NCBI RefSeq assembly: GCF_002939475.1
Contig: NZ_PKFQ01000001.1
Coordinates: 2,542,001 to 2,606,000 of the forward strand
DNA from: Streptomyces cinnamoneus
Lineage (GTDB): Bacteria; Actinomycetota; Actinomycetes; Streptomycetales; Streptomycetaceae
Direction: 5' to 3'
DNA length: 64,000 bases
The position numbers and the translations under genes were made by a program. The stretch's first letter is position 1. Each line of letters opens with the position of its first letter. Below, piece by piece: positions 51,534 through 62,234 of this stretch. The notes beneath the pieces are model-generated. The model worked only from the letters and a program-made list of their open reading frames with translations. It had not been told where the DNA came from and searched no databases.

Positions 51534-51837
51534 CGGGCTCTCTTCCTCGCTCCGGGCGGGTCACACGTTCCACGGGCCTGTCCCGTCCCCCCTGAGTGAC
51601 GGTGAAACGACGCCCCGCGTTCCCTTCGGCGGCTGTCTGCTTCCCCACCCGGACGACGCCACCGAACGGAGGTGCGGTCGTTGACGTGTGCGAGGGGTGG
51701 TGTGCGACGGGAGGATCTCCGGCTGCTCCGCCCCAACTGTCACGCCGTGACCAGCACCTGGTGCCGGGGCCGAAGGCGGACGAGGCAGACGTCGTCCTGG
51801 ATCTGAACCCGTGGAGCCGCTGCCGCCCCCAGCCCGA

Positions 51838-51843
51838 TAGCAT
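51838..51843 (+). promoter_or_regulatory. -10 element of tRNA-Leu
   Basis: TAGCAT, 12 bases before the mature tRNA. No good -35 is visible, so this is a positional call. Confidence 0.3.
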
Positions 51844-51855
51844 GGCTGGCGACTG

Positions 51856-51941
51856 GCGGCGGTGGCGCAACTGGCTGACGCAGCAGACTTAGGATCTGTG
51901 GCCCTTGATCGGGCTTGAGGGTTCGAATCCCTTCCGCCGCA
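51856..51941 (+). tRNA. tRNA-Leu (anticodon UAG)
   Basis: 86 nt. Acceptor GCGGCGG/CCGCCGC closed, D-arm with TGGCTGA, anticodon loop CTTAGGA (anticodon TAG), a long variable arm (TGGCCCTTGATCGGGCTTG) typical of class II tRNAs, T-arm GGTTCGAATCC and discriminator A. It lies between the kinase partner and the convergent rdgB gene. Confidence 0.97.
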
Positions 51942-51946
51942 CGGAA

Positions 51947-51982
51947 ATGGCCTGCGATTCAACATATCGATTCGCAGGCCAT
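51947..51982. terminator. Bidirectional terminator between tRNA-Leu and rdgB
   Basis: ATGGCCTGCGA and TCGCAGGCCAT, eleven perfect pairs with a 14-base A+T-rich loop, between convergent genes. Confidence 0.85.
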
Positions 51983-51986
51983 CTCC

Positions 51987-52589
51987 TTATCCCAACAGCT
52001 CCCGCACCACCGGCACCAGCCCCCGGAACGCCTTCCCCCGGTGGCTGATCGCGTTCTTCTCCTCCGCCGTCAGCTCGGCGCAGGTGCGGCTGTCGCCCAG
52101 GGGCTGGAGGATCGGGTCGTAGCCGAAGCCTCCCGTGCCCGTGGGGGCGTGGCGGAGGGTGCCCTCCAGGCGGCCCTCGACGACGCGTTCCGTGCCGTCC
52201 GGGAGGGCCAGGGCCGCCGCGCAGGCGAAGTGGGCCGACCGGTGGGCGTCGTCGATGTCGGAGAGCTGGGCGAGCAGCAGGTCGAGGTTGGCCTTGTCGT
52301 CGCCGTGCTTGCCGGCCCAGCGGGCGGAGAAGATGCCGGGCGCGCCGTTCAGGACGTCGACGCAGAGGCCGGAGTCGTCGGCGACGGCGGGGTGGCCGGT
52401 CGCGCGGGCGAGGGCGTGGGCCTTGAGGAGGGCGTTCTCCGCGAAGGTGACGCCGGTCTCCTTGACGTCCGGGACGTCCGGGTAGGCCTCGGCGCCGACG
52501 AGTTCGACGTCGAGGCCGGCGGTCTGGAGGATGGCGCGGAGTTCGGTGACCTTGTTGGCGTTGCGGGTGGCGAGGATCAGGCGCTTCAT
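51987..52589 (-). CDS. rdgB: RdgB/HAM1 non-canonical purine NTP pyrophosphatase
   Basis: 200 residues. Removes ITP, dITP and XTP from the nucleotide pool. The signature ILATRNANKVTELRAIL at the start, ADDSGLCVDVLNGAPGIFSARWAG and GFGYDPI, and SHRGKAF near the end are complete. Located downstream of rph on the same strand, as in other streptomycetes, with a small lipoprotein gene between. No strong ribosome site, as is common here. Confidence 0.97.
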   Translation of the reverse strand: MKRLILATRNANKVTELRAILQTAGLDVELVGAEAYPDVPDVKETGVTFAENALLKAHALARATGHPAVADDSGLCVDVLNGAPGIFSARWAGKHGDDKANLDLLLAQLSDIDDAHRSAHFACAAALALPDGTERVVEGRLEGTLRHAPTGTGGFGYDPILQPLGDSRTCAELTAEEKNAISHRGKAFRGLVPVVRELLG

Positions 52590-52614
52590 AGGGGGATTAT
52601 CCCGGGTGGCCCGG

Positions 52615-53007
52615 TCAGTCCCTCGTGCAGACCTTGCCCAGTTCGCCGGCGGCGTCCTTCAGGGGCGTGAGGTCGGGCTTGCGGTCGTCGCGGAGGGCGT
52701 CGCGGACGTTGGTGAGGGCCTGCTGGAGGTGGTCGAGGACCTTGCGGACGTCGACGTTGTCCGTCTTCTCCTTGAGCTTCTTCGTGTCGCGGTCGAGGGT
52801 GTCGAGGATCTTGTCGGCCGCGTCGGAGGTGCCGTTCGCGTCGGAGACCGTGCGCTGGAGGTCGTCGGCGTTGCCCGTGATCTCGACGCCGACGCGGGCG
52901 CAGTCGACCGCCTTCTTGGCGGCGTCGCACCCGGTGGCGAGCGGGATGACCGCTAAGGCGGCGGCGAGTGCGGTGCCGGTGACGGCGAGACGGCGGCGTG
53001 CGGGCAT
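52615..53007 (-). CDS. Small lipoprotein, unknown function
   Basis: 130 residues. Lipobox LATGC at 24-28 after a basic/hydrophobic signal. The mature part is a helical coil (VRKVLDHLQQALTNVRDALRDDR) with Cys at three places (CDAAKKAVDCARVG and near the end KVCTRD). GGGAGGGG precedes the ATG. Lies between rdgB and rph on the same strand; probably co-transcribed. Function unknown. Confidence 0.85.
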   Translation of the reverse strand: MPARRRLAVTGTALAAALAVIPLATGCDAAKKAVDCARVGVEITGNADDLQRTVSDANGTSDAADKILDTLDRDTKKLKEKTDNVDVRKVLDHLQQALTNVRDALRDDRKPDLTPLKDAAGELGKVCTRD

Positions 53008-53129
53008 GGAACAGTCCCCTCCCTGGGTGACGACGGGCGCGCGGCGGGGGCCGCGCGCCTGCCCTTCGGGTGCGGACGCGTGTCCGCATGCGTAGGAACG
53101 CCGGGGAGGGGCCCCAGGGTTGCCCCTGG

Positions 53130-53861
<732 letters not shown>

Positions 53862-53888
53862 GGTGATGAGCCTATCGGGACAACAGAG

Positions 53889-53936
53889 GAGCCCCGTTCC
53901 GGTTGACCGTTTTGGCCGGTTACCGGGACGGGGCTC
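53889..53936. terminator. Terminator between the ptsB-like gene and rph
   Basis: Arms of 15 bases (GAGCCCCGTTCCGGT against ACCGGGACGGGGCTC) with one wobble and an 18-base loop. It ends the EIIB gene transcript before rph on the same strand. Confidence 0.75.
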
Positions 53937-53958
53937 CCGTGGAGCTCGGTGGTTCAGC

Positions 53959-54192
53959 TCACAGCATGTCTTCGATCTCGGCGGCGATCGGGTCGGCGTC
54001 GGTGCCGATGACGACCTGGATGGCAGTGCCCATCTTGACGACGCCGTGGGCGCCGGCGGCCTTGAGGGCGGCGTCGTCGACGAGGGAGGGGTCGCTGACC
54101 TCGGTGCGGAGGCGGGTGATGCAGCCCTCGATCTCTTCGATGTTGTCGATCCCGCCGAGGCCGGCGACGATCTTCTCAGCCTTGCTGGCCAT
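53959..54192 (-). CDS. nagF: PTS EIIB domain protein (GlcNAc system)
   Basis: 77 residues, a stand-alone EIIB of the glucose/GlcNAc superfamily. The phosphoryl-carrying Cys24 lies in the hallmark [11 protein letters not shown]. It takes phosphate from the general EIIA (Crr) and passes it to the sugar bound by the EIIC permease. AGGAG lies 6 bases before the ATG. Divergent from the EIIC gene nagE1. In S. coelicolor the same arrangement (nagF, nagE1, nagE2) transports GlcNAc. Confidence 0.93.
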   Translation of the reverse strand: MASKAEKIVAGLGGIDNIEEIEGCITRLRTEVSDPSLVDDAALKAAGAHGVVKMGTAIQVVIGTDADPIAAEIEDML

Positions 54193-54351
54193 GTGCACTC
54201 CTGGTTGTCTTACGCCTTTCGGCGGTGCCGCCGACCGGCTTTCACACGGTAACCCACGTTCAGACCAACTATGCGGGCGTTTGTCCACCATCTGACGAAG
54301 GATGGCGACCACCCGGCAGACGCGCTCCCGGGGGCCGGAATCCGCGCCGCA

Positions 54352-54367
54352 AGTGGTCTACACCAGT
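54352..54367. promoter_or_regulatory. dre site upstream of nagE1
   Basis: AGTGGTCTACACCAGT; on the other strand ACTGGTGTAGACCACT, 15 of 16 matches to the dre consensus. It ends 22 bases before the ATG, so DasR bound here would block transcription or elongation. Binding inferred. Confidence 0.85.
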
Positions 54368-54389
54368 ATGCCAGCAGCCGGGAGGACAC

Positions 54390-55703
54390 ATGAGTTCGAT
54401 CGCCGCGGCGGCCCCGCGGAGGAAGAAGCGGTTGCACGGCCTGTTCCAGGGTCTGCAGAAGATGGGGCGCAGTCTTCAGCTGCCGATCGCGGTGCTGCCG
54501 GCGGCGGGCATCCTCAACCGGCTCGGTCAGCCCGATGTGTTCGGCAAGGACGGGCTGGGCTGGACGGACGTGGCCAAGGTGATGGCCGGGGCGGGCGGGG
54601 CGCTGCTCGACTCCTCGCTGGGGTTGCCGCTGCTGTTCGCGGTCGGTGTGGCGATCGGCATGGCCAAGAAGGCGGACGGCTCGACGGCGCTGGCGGCGGT
54701 GGCGGGCTTCCTCGTCTACTACGCGGTGCTGCACCAGTTCCCGGAGCCGTGCCCGCCGGGGTCCACCCACACCGCGCTGGGCCTGCTGGCCGGGGTGTGC
54801 GTCACCCCGGCCGGGGCGCCGGCGGCGGCCGCGTACCAGAACCCGGGGGTGTTCGGCGGCATCGTGATGGGCCTGCTGGCCGCCTGGTTCTGGCAGCGCT
54901 TCCACCGCGTGAAGCTGGTGGACTGGCTGGGCTTCTTCAACGGCCGCCGTCTGGTGCCGATCATCATGGCGTTCGTGGGGATCGTCTTCGCGGCGCTGTG
55001 CCTGTGGATCTGGCCGCCGGTGGGCGACGCGCTCACGAGCTTCTCCAAGTGGCTGGTGGACCTCAGCGCCACGGGCGCCGGGATCTTCGGGGTGGCGAAC
55101 CGCGCGCTGCTGGTGGTGGGCCTGCACCAGTTCCTCAACGTCTTCGTGTGGTTCCAGTTCGGCTCGTACACCAAGCCGGACGGCACGGTGGTGCACGGCG
55201 ACATCAACCGCTTCCTGGCCGGGGACCCGACGGCGGGGCAGTTCACCTCGGGTTTCTTCCCGATCATGATGTTCGCGCTGCCGGCGGCGGCGCTGGCGAT
55301 CGCGCACTGCGCCCGGCCCGCGCGCCGCAAGGCGGTCGGCGGGATGATGCTGTCGGTGGGCCTGACGTCGCTGGTCACGGGCATCACCGAGCCGATCGAG
55401 TACTCGTTCCTCTTCATCGCGCCCCTGCTGTACGTGGTGCACGCGCTGCTGACGGGCGTCTCGATGGCGGTCACCTGGGGGCTGGGGGTGCACGACGGGT
55501 TCAGCTTCTCGGCCGGGCTGATCGACTACGTCATCAACTGGGGCCTGGCGACGAAACCGTGGTTGATCATCCCGATCGGGCTGTGTTTCGCGGTCGTCTA
55601 TTACGCGGTCTTCCGGTTCGCGATCACGGTCTTCGACCTGCCGACTCCGGGGCGCGAACCGGAAGAGCTGGCGGAGGAGACCGAGAAGGAGAACGTGAAG
55701 TAG
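54390..55703 (+). CDS. nagE1: PTS EIIC permease, GlcNAc/glucose family (NagE1-like)
   Basis: 437 residues, about ten helices; no fused EIIB. Family-defining stretches are QKMGRSLQLPIAVLPAAGIL, LVDWLGFFNGRRLVPIIMA, SGFFPIMMFALPAAALAI and GITEPIEYSFLFIAPLLY. GGGAGG lies before the ATG. It differs from its neighbour in a longer external loop rich in Pro/Thr (CPPGSTHTALGL). It may be the less active paralogue; in S. coelicolor NagE2 is the main GlcNAc carrier. Confidence 0.93.
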   Translation: MSSIAAAAPRRKKRLHGLFQGLQKMGRSLQLPIAVLPAAGILNRLGQPDVFGKDGLGWTDVAKVMAGAGGALLDSSLGLPLLFAVGVAIGMAKKADGSTALAAVAGFLVYYAVLHQFPEPCPPGSTHTALGLLAGVCVTPAGAPAAAAYQNPGVFGGIVMGLLAAWFWQRFHRVKLVDWLGFFNGRRLVPIIMAFVGIVFAALCLWIWPPVGDALTSFSKWLVDLSATGAGIFGVANRALLVVGLHQFLNVFVWFQFGSYTKPDGTVVHGDINRFLAGDPTAGQFTSGFFPIMMFALPAAALAIAHCARPARRKAVGGMMLSVGLTSLVTGITEPIEYSFLFIAPLLYVVHALLTGVSMAVTWGLGVHDGFSFSAGLIDYVINWGLATKPWLIIPIGLCFAVVYYAVFRFAITVFDLPTPGREPEELAEETEKENVK

Positions 55704-55853
55704 TTCGGCCCGCCGCCGGGTGGGTAGAGGTGGGCTGGATGAACGTCCCGTGAGGGCGGTGTGACGCAGAGGCGACGCGTCGCACCGCCTTCGCGTGTGT
55801 GGCCCAGGCCACTCGGAACGACGGATTCCTTTATGCCCGACTCACGTGCTACA

Positions 55854-55869
55854 ACAGGTCTAAACCAGT
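55854..55869. promoter_or_regulatory. dre site 1 upstream of nagE2
   Basis: ACAGGTCTAAACCAGT, 13 of 16 matches to the DasR consensus. It is separated by one base from the next site, giving a tandem pair. Confidence 0.8.
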
Positions 55870-55870
55870 C

Positions 55871-55886
55871 ACTGGTGTAGACCATA
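55871..55886. promoter_or_regulatory. dre site 2 upstream of nagE2
   Basis: ACTGGTGTAGACCATA, 13 of 16 matches. The tandem arrangement agrees with two dre sites reported for S. coelicolor nagE2. It lies 52 bases before the nagE2 ATG. Confidence 0.8.
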
Positions 55887-55937
55887 ATGCGGGCCGTCCC
55901 CCTTTCCCCGAGCGCCCGCCTCACCTGGAGGAATCCG

Positions 55938-57221
55938 ATGAGTACGGCAGCGAAGGCGGCGAAGGCGGCGCCTGAAAAGCCCGAAAAGGCGAAAAAGGAG
56001 AGCCCCGCGAAGAAGTGGGGCGCCGGCCTGCTGCAGGGCATGCAGAAGATCGGCCGCAGCCTTCAGCTGCCGGTCGCTGTGCTGCCCGCCGCGGCCATCC
56101 TGCTCCGTCTCGGCCAGGACGACGTCTTCGGCAAGGACGGCCTGGAGTGGGGCAAGGTCGCCACCGTCTTCGCCACCGCCGGTGACGCCGTCTTCGCCAA
56201 CCTGCCGCTGCTGTTCTGCATCGGCGTCGCGATCGGCTACGCGAAGAAGGCGGACGGCTCGACCGCCCTCGCCGCCCTGGTCGGCTTCCTCGTCTACAAG
56301 AACGTGCTCACCGCGTTCCCGGCGGACGGCACGATCACCGAGGCCCTGCCCAAGGGCAAGCCGCAGGACCCGGGCGTCCTCGGCGGCATCCTGGTCGGCC
56401 TGGTCAGCGCCATCGTCTGGCAGCGCTACCACCGCACCAAGCTCGTCGACTGGCTGGGCTTCTTCAACGGCCGCCGTCTCGTGCCGATCCTGATGGCCTT
56501 CATCGGCGTGCTGTTCGGTGTCTTCTTCGGTCTCGCCTGGCAGCCCATCGGTGACGCCCTCACCGACTTCAGCGACTGGCTCACCGGCCTGGGCTCCGCC
56601 GGTGCCGGCATCTACGGCGTGTTCAACCGCGGTCTGATCCCGGTCGGCATGCACCAGTTCCTGAACACCTTCTTCCAGCAGCAGGTCGGCAGCTTCTCCG
56701 ACTCGGCCGGCCAGGTCTGGCACGGCGAGATCCCGCGCTTCTTCCACGGCGACCCCGACGCCGGCCAGTTCATGTCCGGCTTCTTCCCGGTCATGATGTT
56801 CGGCCTCCCGGCCGCCGCGATCGCCATCGCGCACTCCGCCCGCCCCGAGCGCCGCAAGGCCGTCCTGGGCATGATGATCTCGCTCGCCCTGACCTCCTTC
56901 GTCACCGGCGTCACCGAGCCGATCGAGTTCACCTTCCTCTTCATCGCCCCGCTGCTGTACGTGGTGCACGCGCTGCTCACCGGTCTGTCCATGGCGGTCA
57001 CCTGGAGCCTGGGCGTCCACGACGGCTTCGGCTTCTCGGCCGGCCTCATCGACTACCTGCTCAACTGGAGCAAGGCCACCAACCCGCTGCTGATCATCCC
57101 GATCGGCCTCGCCTTCGCGGCGGTCTACTACGTGGTGTTCCGCTTCGCGATCACCAAGTTCAACCTCCCCACCCCGGGCCGTGAGCCCGAGGAGGAGCTC
57201 GAGGACGTCACCAAGGCCTGA
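55938..57221 (+). CDS. nagE2: PTS EIIC permease for N-acetylglucosamine (NagE2-like)
   Basis: 427 residues, with a Lys/Ala/Glu-rich N-terminus, then QKIGRSLQLPVAVLPAAAIL, LVDWLGFFNGRRLVPILMA, SGFFPVMMFGLPAAAIAI and GVTEPIEFTFLFIAPLLY. GGAGG lies 6 bases before the ATG. Codon use is strongly biased to C-ending codons, more so than in nagE1, which suggests high expression. Two dre boxes upstream predict DasR repression lifted by GlcN-6-phosphate. Terminated by a strong hairpin. Confidence 0.95.
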   Translation: MSTAAKAAKAAPEKPEKAKKESPAKKWGAGLLQGMQKIGRSLQLPVAVLPAAAILLRLGQDDVFGKDGLEWGKVATVFATAGDAVFANLPLLFCIGVAIGYAKKADGSTALAALVGFLVYKNVLTAFPADGTITEALPKGKPQDPGVLGGILVGLVSAIVWQRYHRTKLVDWLGFFNGRRLVPILMAFIGVLFGVFFGLAWQPIGDALTDFSDWLTGLGSAGAGIYGVFNRGLIPVGMHQFLNTFFQQQVGSFSDSAGQVWHGEIPRFFHGDPDAGQFMSGFFPVMMFGLPAAAIAIAHSARPERRKAVLGMMISLALTSFVTGVTEPIEFTFLFIAPLLYVVHALLTGLSMAVTWSLGVHDGFGFSAGLIDYLLNWSKATNPLLIIPIGLAFAAVYYVVFRFAITKFNLPTPGREPEEELEDVTKA

Positions 57222-57242
57222 CGGCCGGCCCGTCCACATCGC

Positions 57243-57278
57243 CGAAGCCCCCGGAACCACACGGTTCCGGGGGCTTCG
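57243..57278. terminator. Terminator after nagE2
   Basis: Sixteen-base perfect arms (CGAAGCCCCCGGAACC) with an ACAC loop, between nagE2 and the convergent MBL gene. Confidence 0.9.
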
Positions 57279-57299
57279 TCATGCGGCGGGCGGCCTCCG

Positions 57300-58052
57300 C
57301 TAGAACTCGTACACCGCGCCCGCGTGGGCCAGTTCCGCCGGCCCCTCGTAGACCGAGCGCGCGTCGCGCAGATTGGTCAGCGGGTCCGTCCAGGGCGGGA
57401 TGTGCGTGAGCACCAGCCGCCCGACGCCGCCCGCGGCCGCGGTCTCGCCCGCCTGGAGGCCGGTGAGGTGCAGATCGGGGATGTCCTCCTTGCCGTGCGT
57501 GAAGGACGCCTCGCACAGCAGCAGGTCCGCGCCCTCCGACAGCTTGCGCAGGGCCTCGCAGGGGCCGGTGTCACCGGAGTACACCAGCGAGGAGCCCTCG
57601 TGCTCGACGCGGAAGGCGTAGGCCTCGACGGGATGGCGCACCCGGTCCGCGCGGATCGTGAAGGGGCCGAGGGCGAAGCCTCCGGGCGTCAGCGTGCGGA
57701 AGTCGAAGACCTCGCTCATGCAGGCTTCGTCCGGCACGTCCCCGTACGCCGTGACCAGGCGGCGCTCGGTGCCCTCGGGCCCGTAGACCGGGATCGCGTG
57801 GGCGCGGCCGCCGTCGTGGCGGTAGTAACGGGCGACGAAATAGCCGCACATGTCGATGCAGTGGTCCGGGTGCAGATGAGACAGGAGAACGGCGTCGAGG
57901 TCGTAGAGACCGATGTGGCGTTGCAGCTCGCCGAGGGCGCCATTGCCCATGTCGAGGAGGATCCGAAAGCCTTCGGCCTCCACCAGATAGCTCGAGCAGG
58001 CCGATTCCGTGGACGGGAACGAGCCCGAGCATCCGACGACGGTGAGCTTCAT
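57300..58052 (-). CDS. Metallo-beta-lactamase-fold hydrolase
   Basis: 250 residues. The metal motif HLHPDHCIDM, and later YSGDTGPCEA and LTHIPPWTDP, give a di-zinc site of the RNase Z/glyoxalase-like type; the opening VVGCSGSFPSTESACSSYLV is typical of the tRNase Z/ElaC-like subgroup found in actinobacteria. True substrate unknown. The ATG at 58052 is chosen over one 13 codons upstream because it starts the fold. Follows nagE2 in convergent orientation. Confidence 0.9.
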   Translation of the reverse strand: MKLTVVGCSGSFPSTESACSSYLVEAEGFRILLDMGNGALGELQRHIGLYDLDAVLLSHLHPDHCIDMCGYFVARYYRHDGGRAHAIPVYGPEGTERRLVTAYGDVPDEACMSEVFDFRTLTPGGFALGPFTIRADRVRHPVEAYAFRVEHEGSSLVYSGDTGPCEALRKLSEGADLLLCEASFTHGKEDIPDLHLTGLQAGETAAAGGVGRLVLTHIPPWTDPLTNLRDARSVYEGPAELAHAGAVYEF

Positions 58053-58236
58053 ACGGGCCTGAACCTCCGTGGGCTGGTTACGGGGGGCCATGCGGTTGAC
58101 GGGTGTTATGGCGTTTTACGTGGCCATGCGGTGCAGTCGAGGGTAAGGCGAGAAACGAGCGGTGGCTCCTTCGCGGGGTGGCGTGTGGGCGGAATCACCA
58201 GGACGGACCTGACCCCGGCGGTGGCCGGCTGCAGCA

Positions 58237-58284
58237 CGAAGGCCCCGGCCCGCGCCCGGGACGGAGCGCGGTCGGGGCCCTTCG
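58237..58284 (-). terminator. Terminator after the 68-residue protein gene
   Basis: CGAAGGCCCCG pairs with CGGGGCCCTTCG (one bulge), with an inner CCGCGC/GCGCGG hairpin. Confidence 0.65.
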
Positions 58285-58344
58285 GCCGGAGCGTGCGGAG
58301 GAGGGCGCGTCGGACAGGGGCACCCCGCCGGTGCCCGCGCGCGC

Positions 58345-58551
58345 CTACAGCGGCCGGTGCCGCTCGGCGCGGTCCAGGGTGTCCATGAAGCGCTGGAAGC
58401 GCTCGGCCGACTCCTTGCTGCCGGCCGTCACCGTGAACACCTCGGGCGACATGAACGCCGCGAGGCGCTCACGTGTCTCTGGGGCGAGCGCATCCCACGC
58501 TGCACGGTCCAGCCGTGACTGCGCCGCAGTTTCCGCACTGCCAGTTTCCAT
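58345..58551 (-). CDS. Small protein, unknown
   Basis: 68 residues, helical and acidic: LDRAAWDALAPETRERLAAFMSPEVFTVT, then SAERFQRFMDTLDRAE. GC codon bias supports coding, and a hairpin follows the stop. From memory, similar small genes sit between the MBL and cysM genes in related genomes. Function unknown. Confidence 0.65.
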   Translation of the reverse strand: METGSAETAAQSRLDRAAWDALAPETRERLAAFMSPEVFTVTAGSKESAERFQRFMDTLDRAERHRPL

Positions 58552-58706
58552 TGTTGAGTTGCCTCATGTCCGAAGATCCACATGCGGGACAGTTCATGTG
58601 CGTCTCCTACGGGATGATGTCAGCCGCTTGCCAACATCGGTAGTAGCAGTTCACCCGTGCACAGTTCTGTTTTTTACGGACCGGCGCGGACAGGGGGCGC
58701 ACTGGG

Positions 58707-59968
<1,262 letters not shown>

Positions 59969-60098
59969 GGGTGAGCTCCTGTCGGAGTGCGAAGAGGTTC
60001 CTAGGGGACAACCGTGGCCGCATCGTATCGATTCCCTGTACAGCCGCCGTATGTTCGTCCCGGCATCCGGACCGTTCGATCTTGCCCTGTGGGCAGGG

Positions 60099-60521
60099 TC
60101 AGGAGCCGGCCACCACCTGGACGTCCTCTTCGGTGATCTGCCCGTCCACGATGCGGAACGAGCGGAACTGGAACGGCCCGGAGCCGTCGGTGTCCGCGGT
60201 GGAGACCAGGACGTAGTGGGCGCCCGGCTCGTTCGCGTAGGTGACGTCCGTGCGGGAGGGGTAGGCCTCGGTGGCCGTGTGGGAGTGGTAGATGACGACG
60301 GGCTCCTCGTCGCGGTCGTCCATCTCGCGGTAGAGCTTCAGCAGGTCCGTCGAGTCGAACTCGTAGAACGTGGGCGAGCGGGCCGCGTTGAGCATGGGGA
60401 CGAACCGCTCGGGCCGCCCGCTGCCGGCGGGGCCCGCGACCACGCCGCACGCCTCGTCGGGGTGGTCGGCGCGGGCGTGCGCGACGATCTGGTCGTACAG
60501 GGCCTGTGTGATGGTCAGCAT
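60099..60521 (-). CDS. mec: JAMM metallopeptidase Mec+ (CysO pathway)
   Basis: 140 residues with the JAMM zinc motif YHSHTATEAYPSRTD and the catalytic Glu near LYDQIVAHARADHPDEACG. Mycobacterial Mec+ releases cysteine from CysO-cysteine. Upstream of cysO and cysM on the same strand with a 130-base gap. Because CysO here has a Lys-Ala tail, this protease may also expose its Gly-Gly. Confidence 0.92.
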   Translation of the reverse strand: MLTITQALYDQIVAHARADHPDEACGVVAGPAGSGRPERFVPMLNAARSPTFYEFDSTDLLKLYREMDDRDEEPVVIYHSHTATEAYPSRTDVTYANEPGAHYVLVSTADTDGSGPFQFRSFRIVDGQITEEDVQVVAGS

Positions 60522-60594
60522 GCGCTTGAGAATAGTGCGGCGCGCGAAGTGCCCCTTGGGGGTGGCCGTCGGGCGGCGCGGGGGGGAAGAGCAC

Positions 60595-60632
60595 GGGCCC
60601 CCGCCGTACCGGGGTCGGTACGACGGGGGCCC
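60595..60632. terminator. Terminator between mec and the amino acid permease
   Basis: GGGCCCCCGCCGTACC pairs with GGTACGACGGGGGCCC (one mismatch), loop GGGGTC. It ends the permease transcript on the minus strand. Confidence 0.75.
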
Positions 60633-60645
60633 ACTGCGGTGCGGA

Positions 60646-62106
60646 CTACTTGGTGAGGCTGTAGTCCTTGCGCTCGAACGCCTGCGGGTTCCGCTTCTTC
60701 AGGACGAGGTAGGAGACCCACATGATCGCGGCCCAGACCGGGGCGCAGTACAGCGAGACCCGCGCGTCCTTGTCGATGCCCATCATCACGATCACCATGA
60801 AGATGAAGGCGAGGGCGAAGAGGCTGGTCCACGGCGCGCCGGGGGCACGGAACGCGGACTGCGGGAGCTCGCCGCGGTCGGCCTTGCGGCGGTAGCGCAG
60901 CTGGGCGACGAGGATCACGATCCAGGCCCACATGCCGGAGATGGTCGCGAAGGAGACGACGTAGTCGAACGCCTTGCCCGGCCACTCGTAGTTGATCACG
61001 ACGCCGACCAGCATCAGCGCGGCGGAGAAGGTGGTGCCGCGCAGCGGCAGGCCCTTCTTGGTCAGCTGGCCGAAGAACTTCGGGCCCTGGCCGTTGAGCG
61101 ACAGGTCGCGCAGCATGCGGCCGGTGGAGTACATGCCCGAGTTGCAGGACGACAGCGCCGCGGTGAGGACGACGAAGTTGACGATGCCGGCGCCGGCCGG
61201 CAGGCCGATCTTCTGGAAGGCGGCCACGAACGGGCTGACGCCCGGCATGAACTCGCCCCACGGGACCACGGCCAGGATGATGATCAGCGCGCCGATGTAG
61301 AAGACGGCGATGCGCCACGGCACGGTGTTGATCGCCTTGGGGAGCGTCTTCTCCGGGTCCTTCGCCTCGCCCGCGGTGACGCCGACCAGCTCGACGGCGA
61401 GGAAGGCGAACATCACGATCTGCAGGGTCATCAGGGTGTCGCCGACGCCGTGCGGGAAGAAGCCGCCGTCGTTCCAGAGGTTGGTGACGGTGGCGGTGTC
61501 ACCGGCGTCGGAGAAACCGATGGTCAGCACGCCGACACCGATCAGGATCATGCCGATGATGGCGGTGACCTTGACCATGGAGAACCAGAACTCCAGCTCA
61601 CCGAAGAGCTTCACGGAGATCAGGTTGACGAAGTAGAGGATGACGGTGAAGACCAGCGCCGAGACCCATTGTGGGATCGACTTGTTCCAGTACTGCACGT
61701 AGGAGGCCGCGGCGGTCACCTCGACGATTCCGGTGACGACCCAGAAGAGCCAGTACGTCCATCCGGTCACGTAGCCCCAGAAGGGGCCGAGGAACTCCCG
61801 GGCGTAGTCCGAGAAGGAGCCCGACACCGGGCGGTACATGAGCAGCTCACCGAGCGCTCGCATGATGAAGAAGATGACCAGGCCCGCTATCGCATAGGCC
61901 AGGATCAGGCTGGGTCCGGCCTTGGAAATAGCCCTGCCCGCGCCGAGAAACAGACCGGTGCCGATGGCGCCACCAATGGCGATCATCTGAATCTGTCGGT
62001 TGCCGAGCCCCCGCTCGTAACCCTCGGAAGCCTCCTTGCCGCTTCCGCTGCCGTCCTGCACCGCGGCGTCGCCGGCGGTGCGGTCCGCGACCTGCTCAGA
62101 GGTCAT
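60646..62106 (-). CDS. Amino acid permease (APC superfamily)
   Basis: 486 residues, 12 helices, like the AnsP/GabP-type permeases: QIQMIAIGGAIGTGLFLGAGRAISKAGPS at the start of helix 1 and FSDYAREFLGPFWGYVTGWTYWLFW further on. The cargo is probably an amino acid such as asparagine or proline; not determined. The leader carries a perfect 9-bp hairpin and a CTGTGAC palindrome, which suggest regulation. Confidence 0.92.
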   Translation of the reverse strand: MTSEQVADRTAGDAAVQDGSGSGKEASEGYERGLGNRQIQMIAIGGAIGTGLFLGAGRAISKAGPSLILAYAIAGLVIFFIMRALGELLMYRPVSGSFSDYAREFLGPFWGYVTGWTYWLFWVVTGIVEVTAAASYVQYWNKSIPQWVSALVFTVILYFVNLISVKLFGELEFWFSMVKVTAIIGMILIGVGVLTIGFSDAGDTATVTNLWNDGGFFPHGVGDTLMTLQIVMFAFLAVELVGVTAGEAKDPEKTLPKAINTVPWRIAVFYIGALIIILAVVPWGEFMPGVSPFVAAFQKIGLPAGAGIVNFVVLTAALSSCNSGMYSTGRMLRDLSLNGQGPKFFGQLTKKGLPLRGTTFSAALMLVGVVINYEWPGKAFDYVVSFATISGMWAWIVILVAQLRYRRKADRGELPQSAFRAPGAPWTSLFALAFIFMVIVMMGIDKDARVSLYCAPVWAAIMWVSYLVLKKRNPQAFERKDYSLTK

Positions 62107-62127
62107 GGTGGTGCGCCTTTCTCCATA

Positions 62128-62150
62128 CCGATCCGGTTGCTCCGGATCGG
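62128..62150 (-). other. Hairpin in the permease leader
   Basis: CCGATCCGG and CCGGATCGG, nine perfect pairs with a 5-base loop, 22 bases before the permease ATG. It could sequester or present the ribosome site. Confidence 0.55.
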
Positions 62151-62211
62151 GTTCCGATCCCCCCGGATGGAGTCCTGCTCAGCGCCGACGGTCGGTCGGC
62201 TAGCGCTTCCG

Positions 62212-62234
62212 CTGTGACAGGGGTGGCGTCACAG
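62212..62234. promoter_or_regulatory. Palindrome upstream of the permease
   Basis: CTGTGAC and GTCACAG arms, nine bases apart. It is not a CRP site (wrong spacing). Candidate operator in the 325-base leader region, which otherwise shows only AT-rich patches (CACAAAAAAATCC, GTGTAAAGATG). Confidence 0.4.

Noticed and set aside
54254..54269. A possible dre box in front of the EIIB gene
   Set aside because: Only 8 of 16 positions match and one half-site is lost; the nagE1 box on the other side of the divergent region is far better.
62212..62234. A CRP-type site before the amino acid permease
   Set aside because: The half-sites TGTGA and TCACA are 11 bases apart instead of 6, so a cyclic-AMP receptor site is unlikely.
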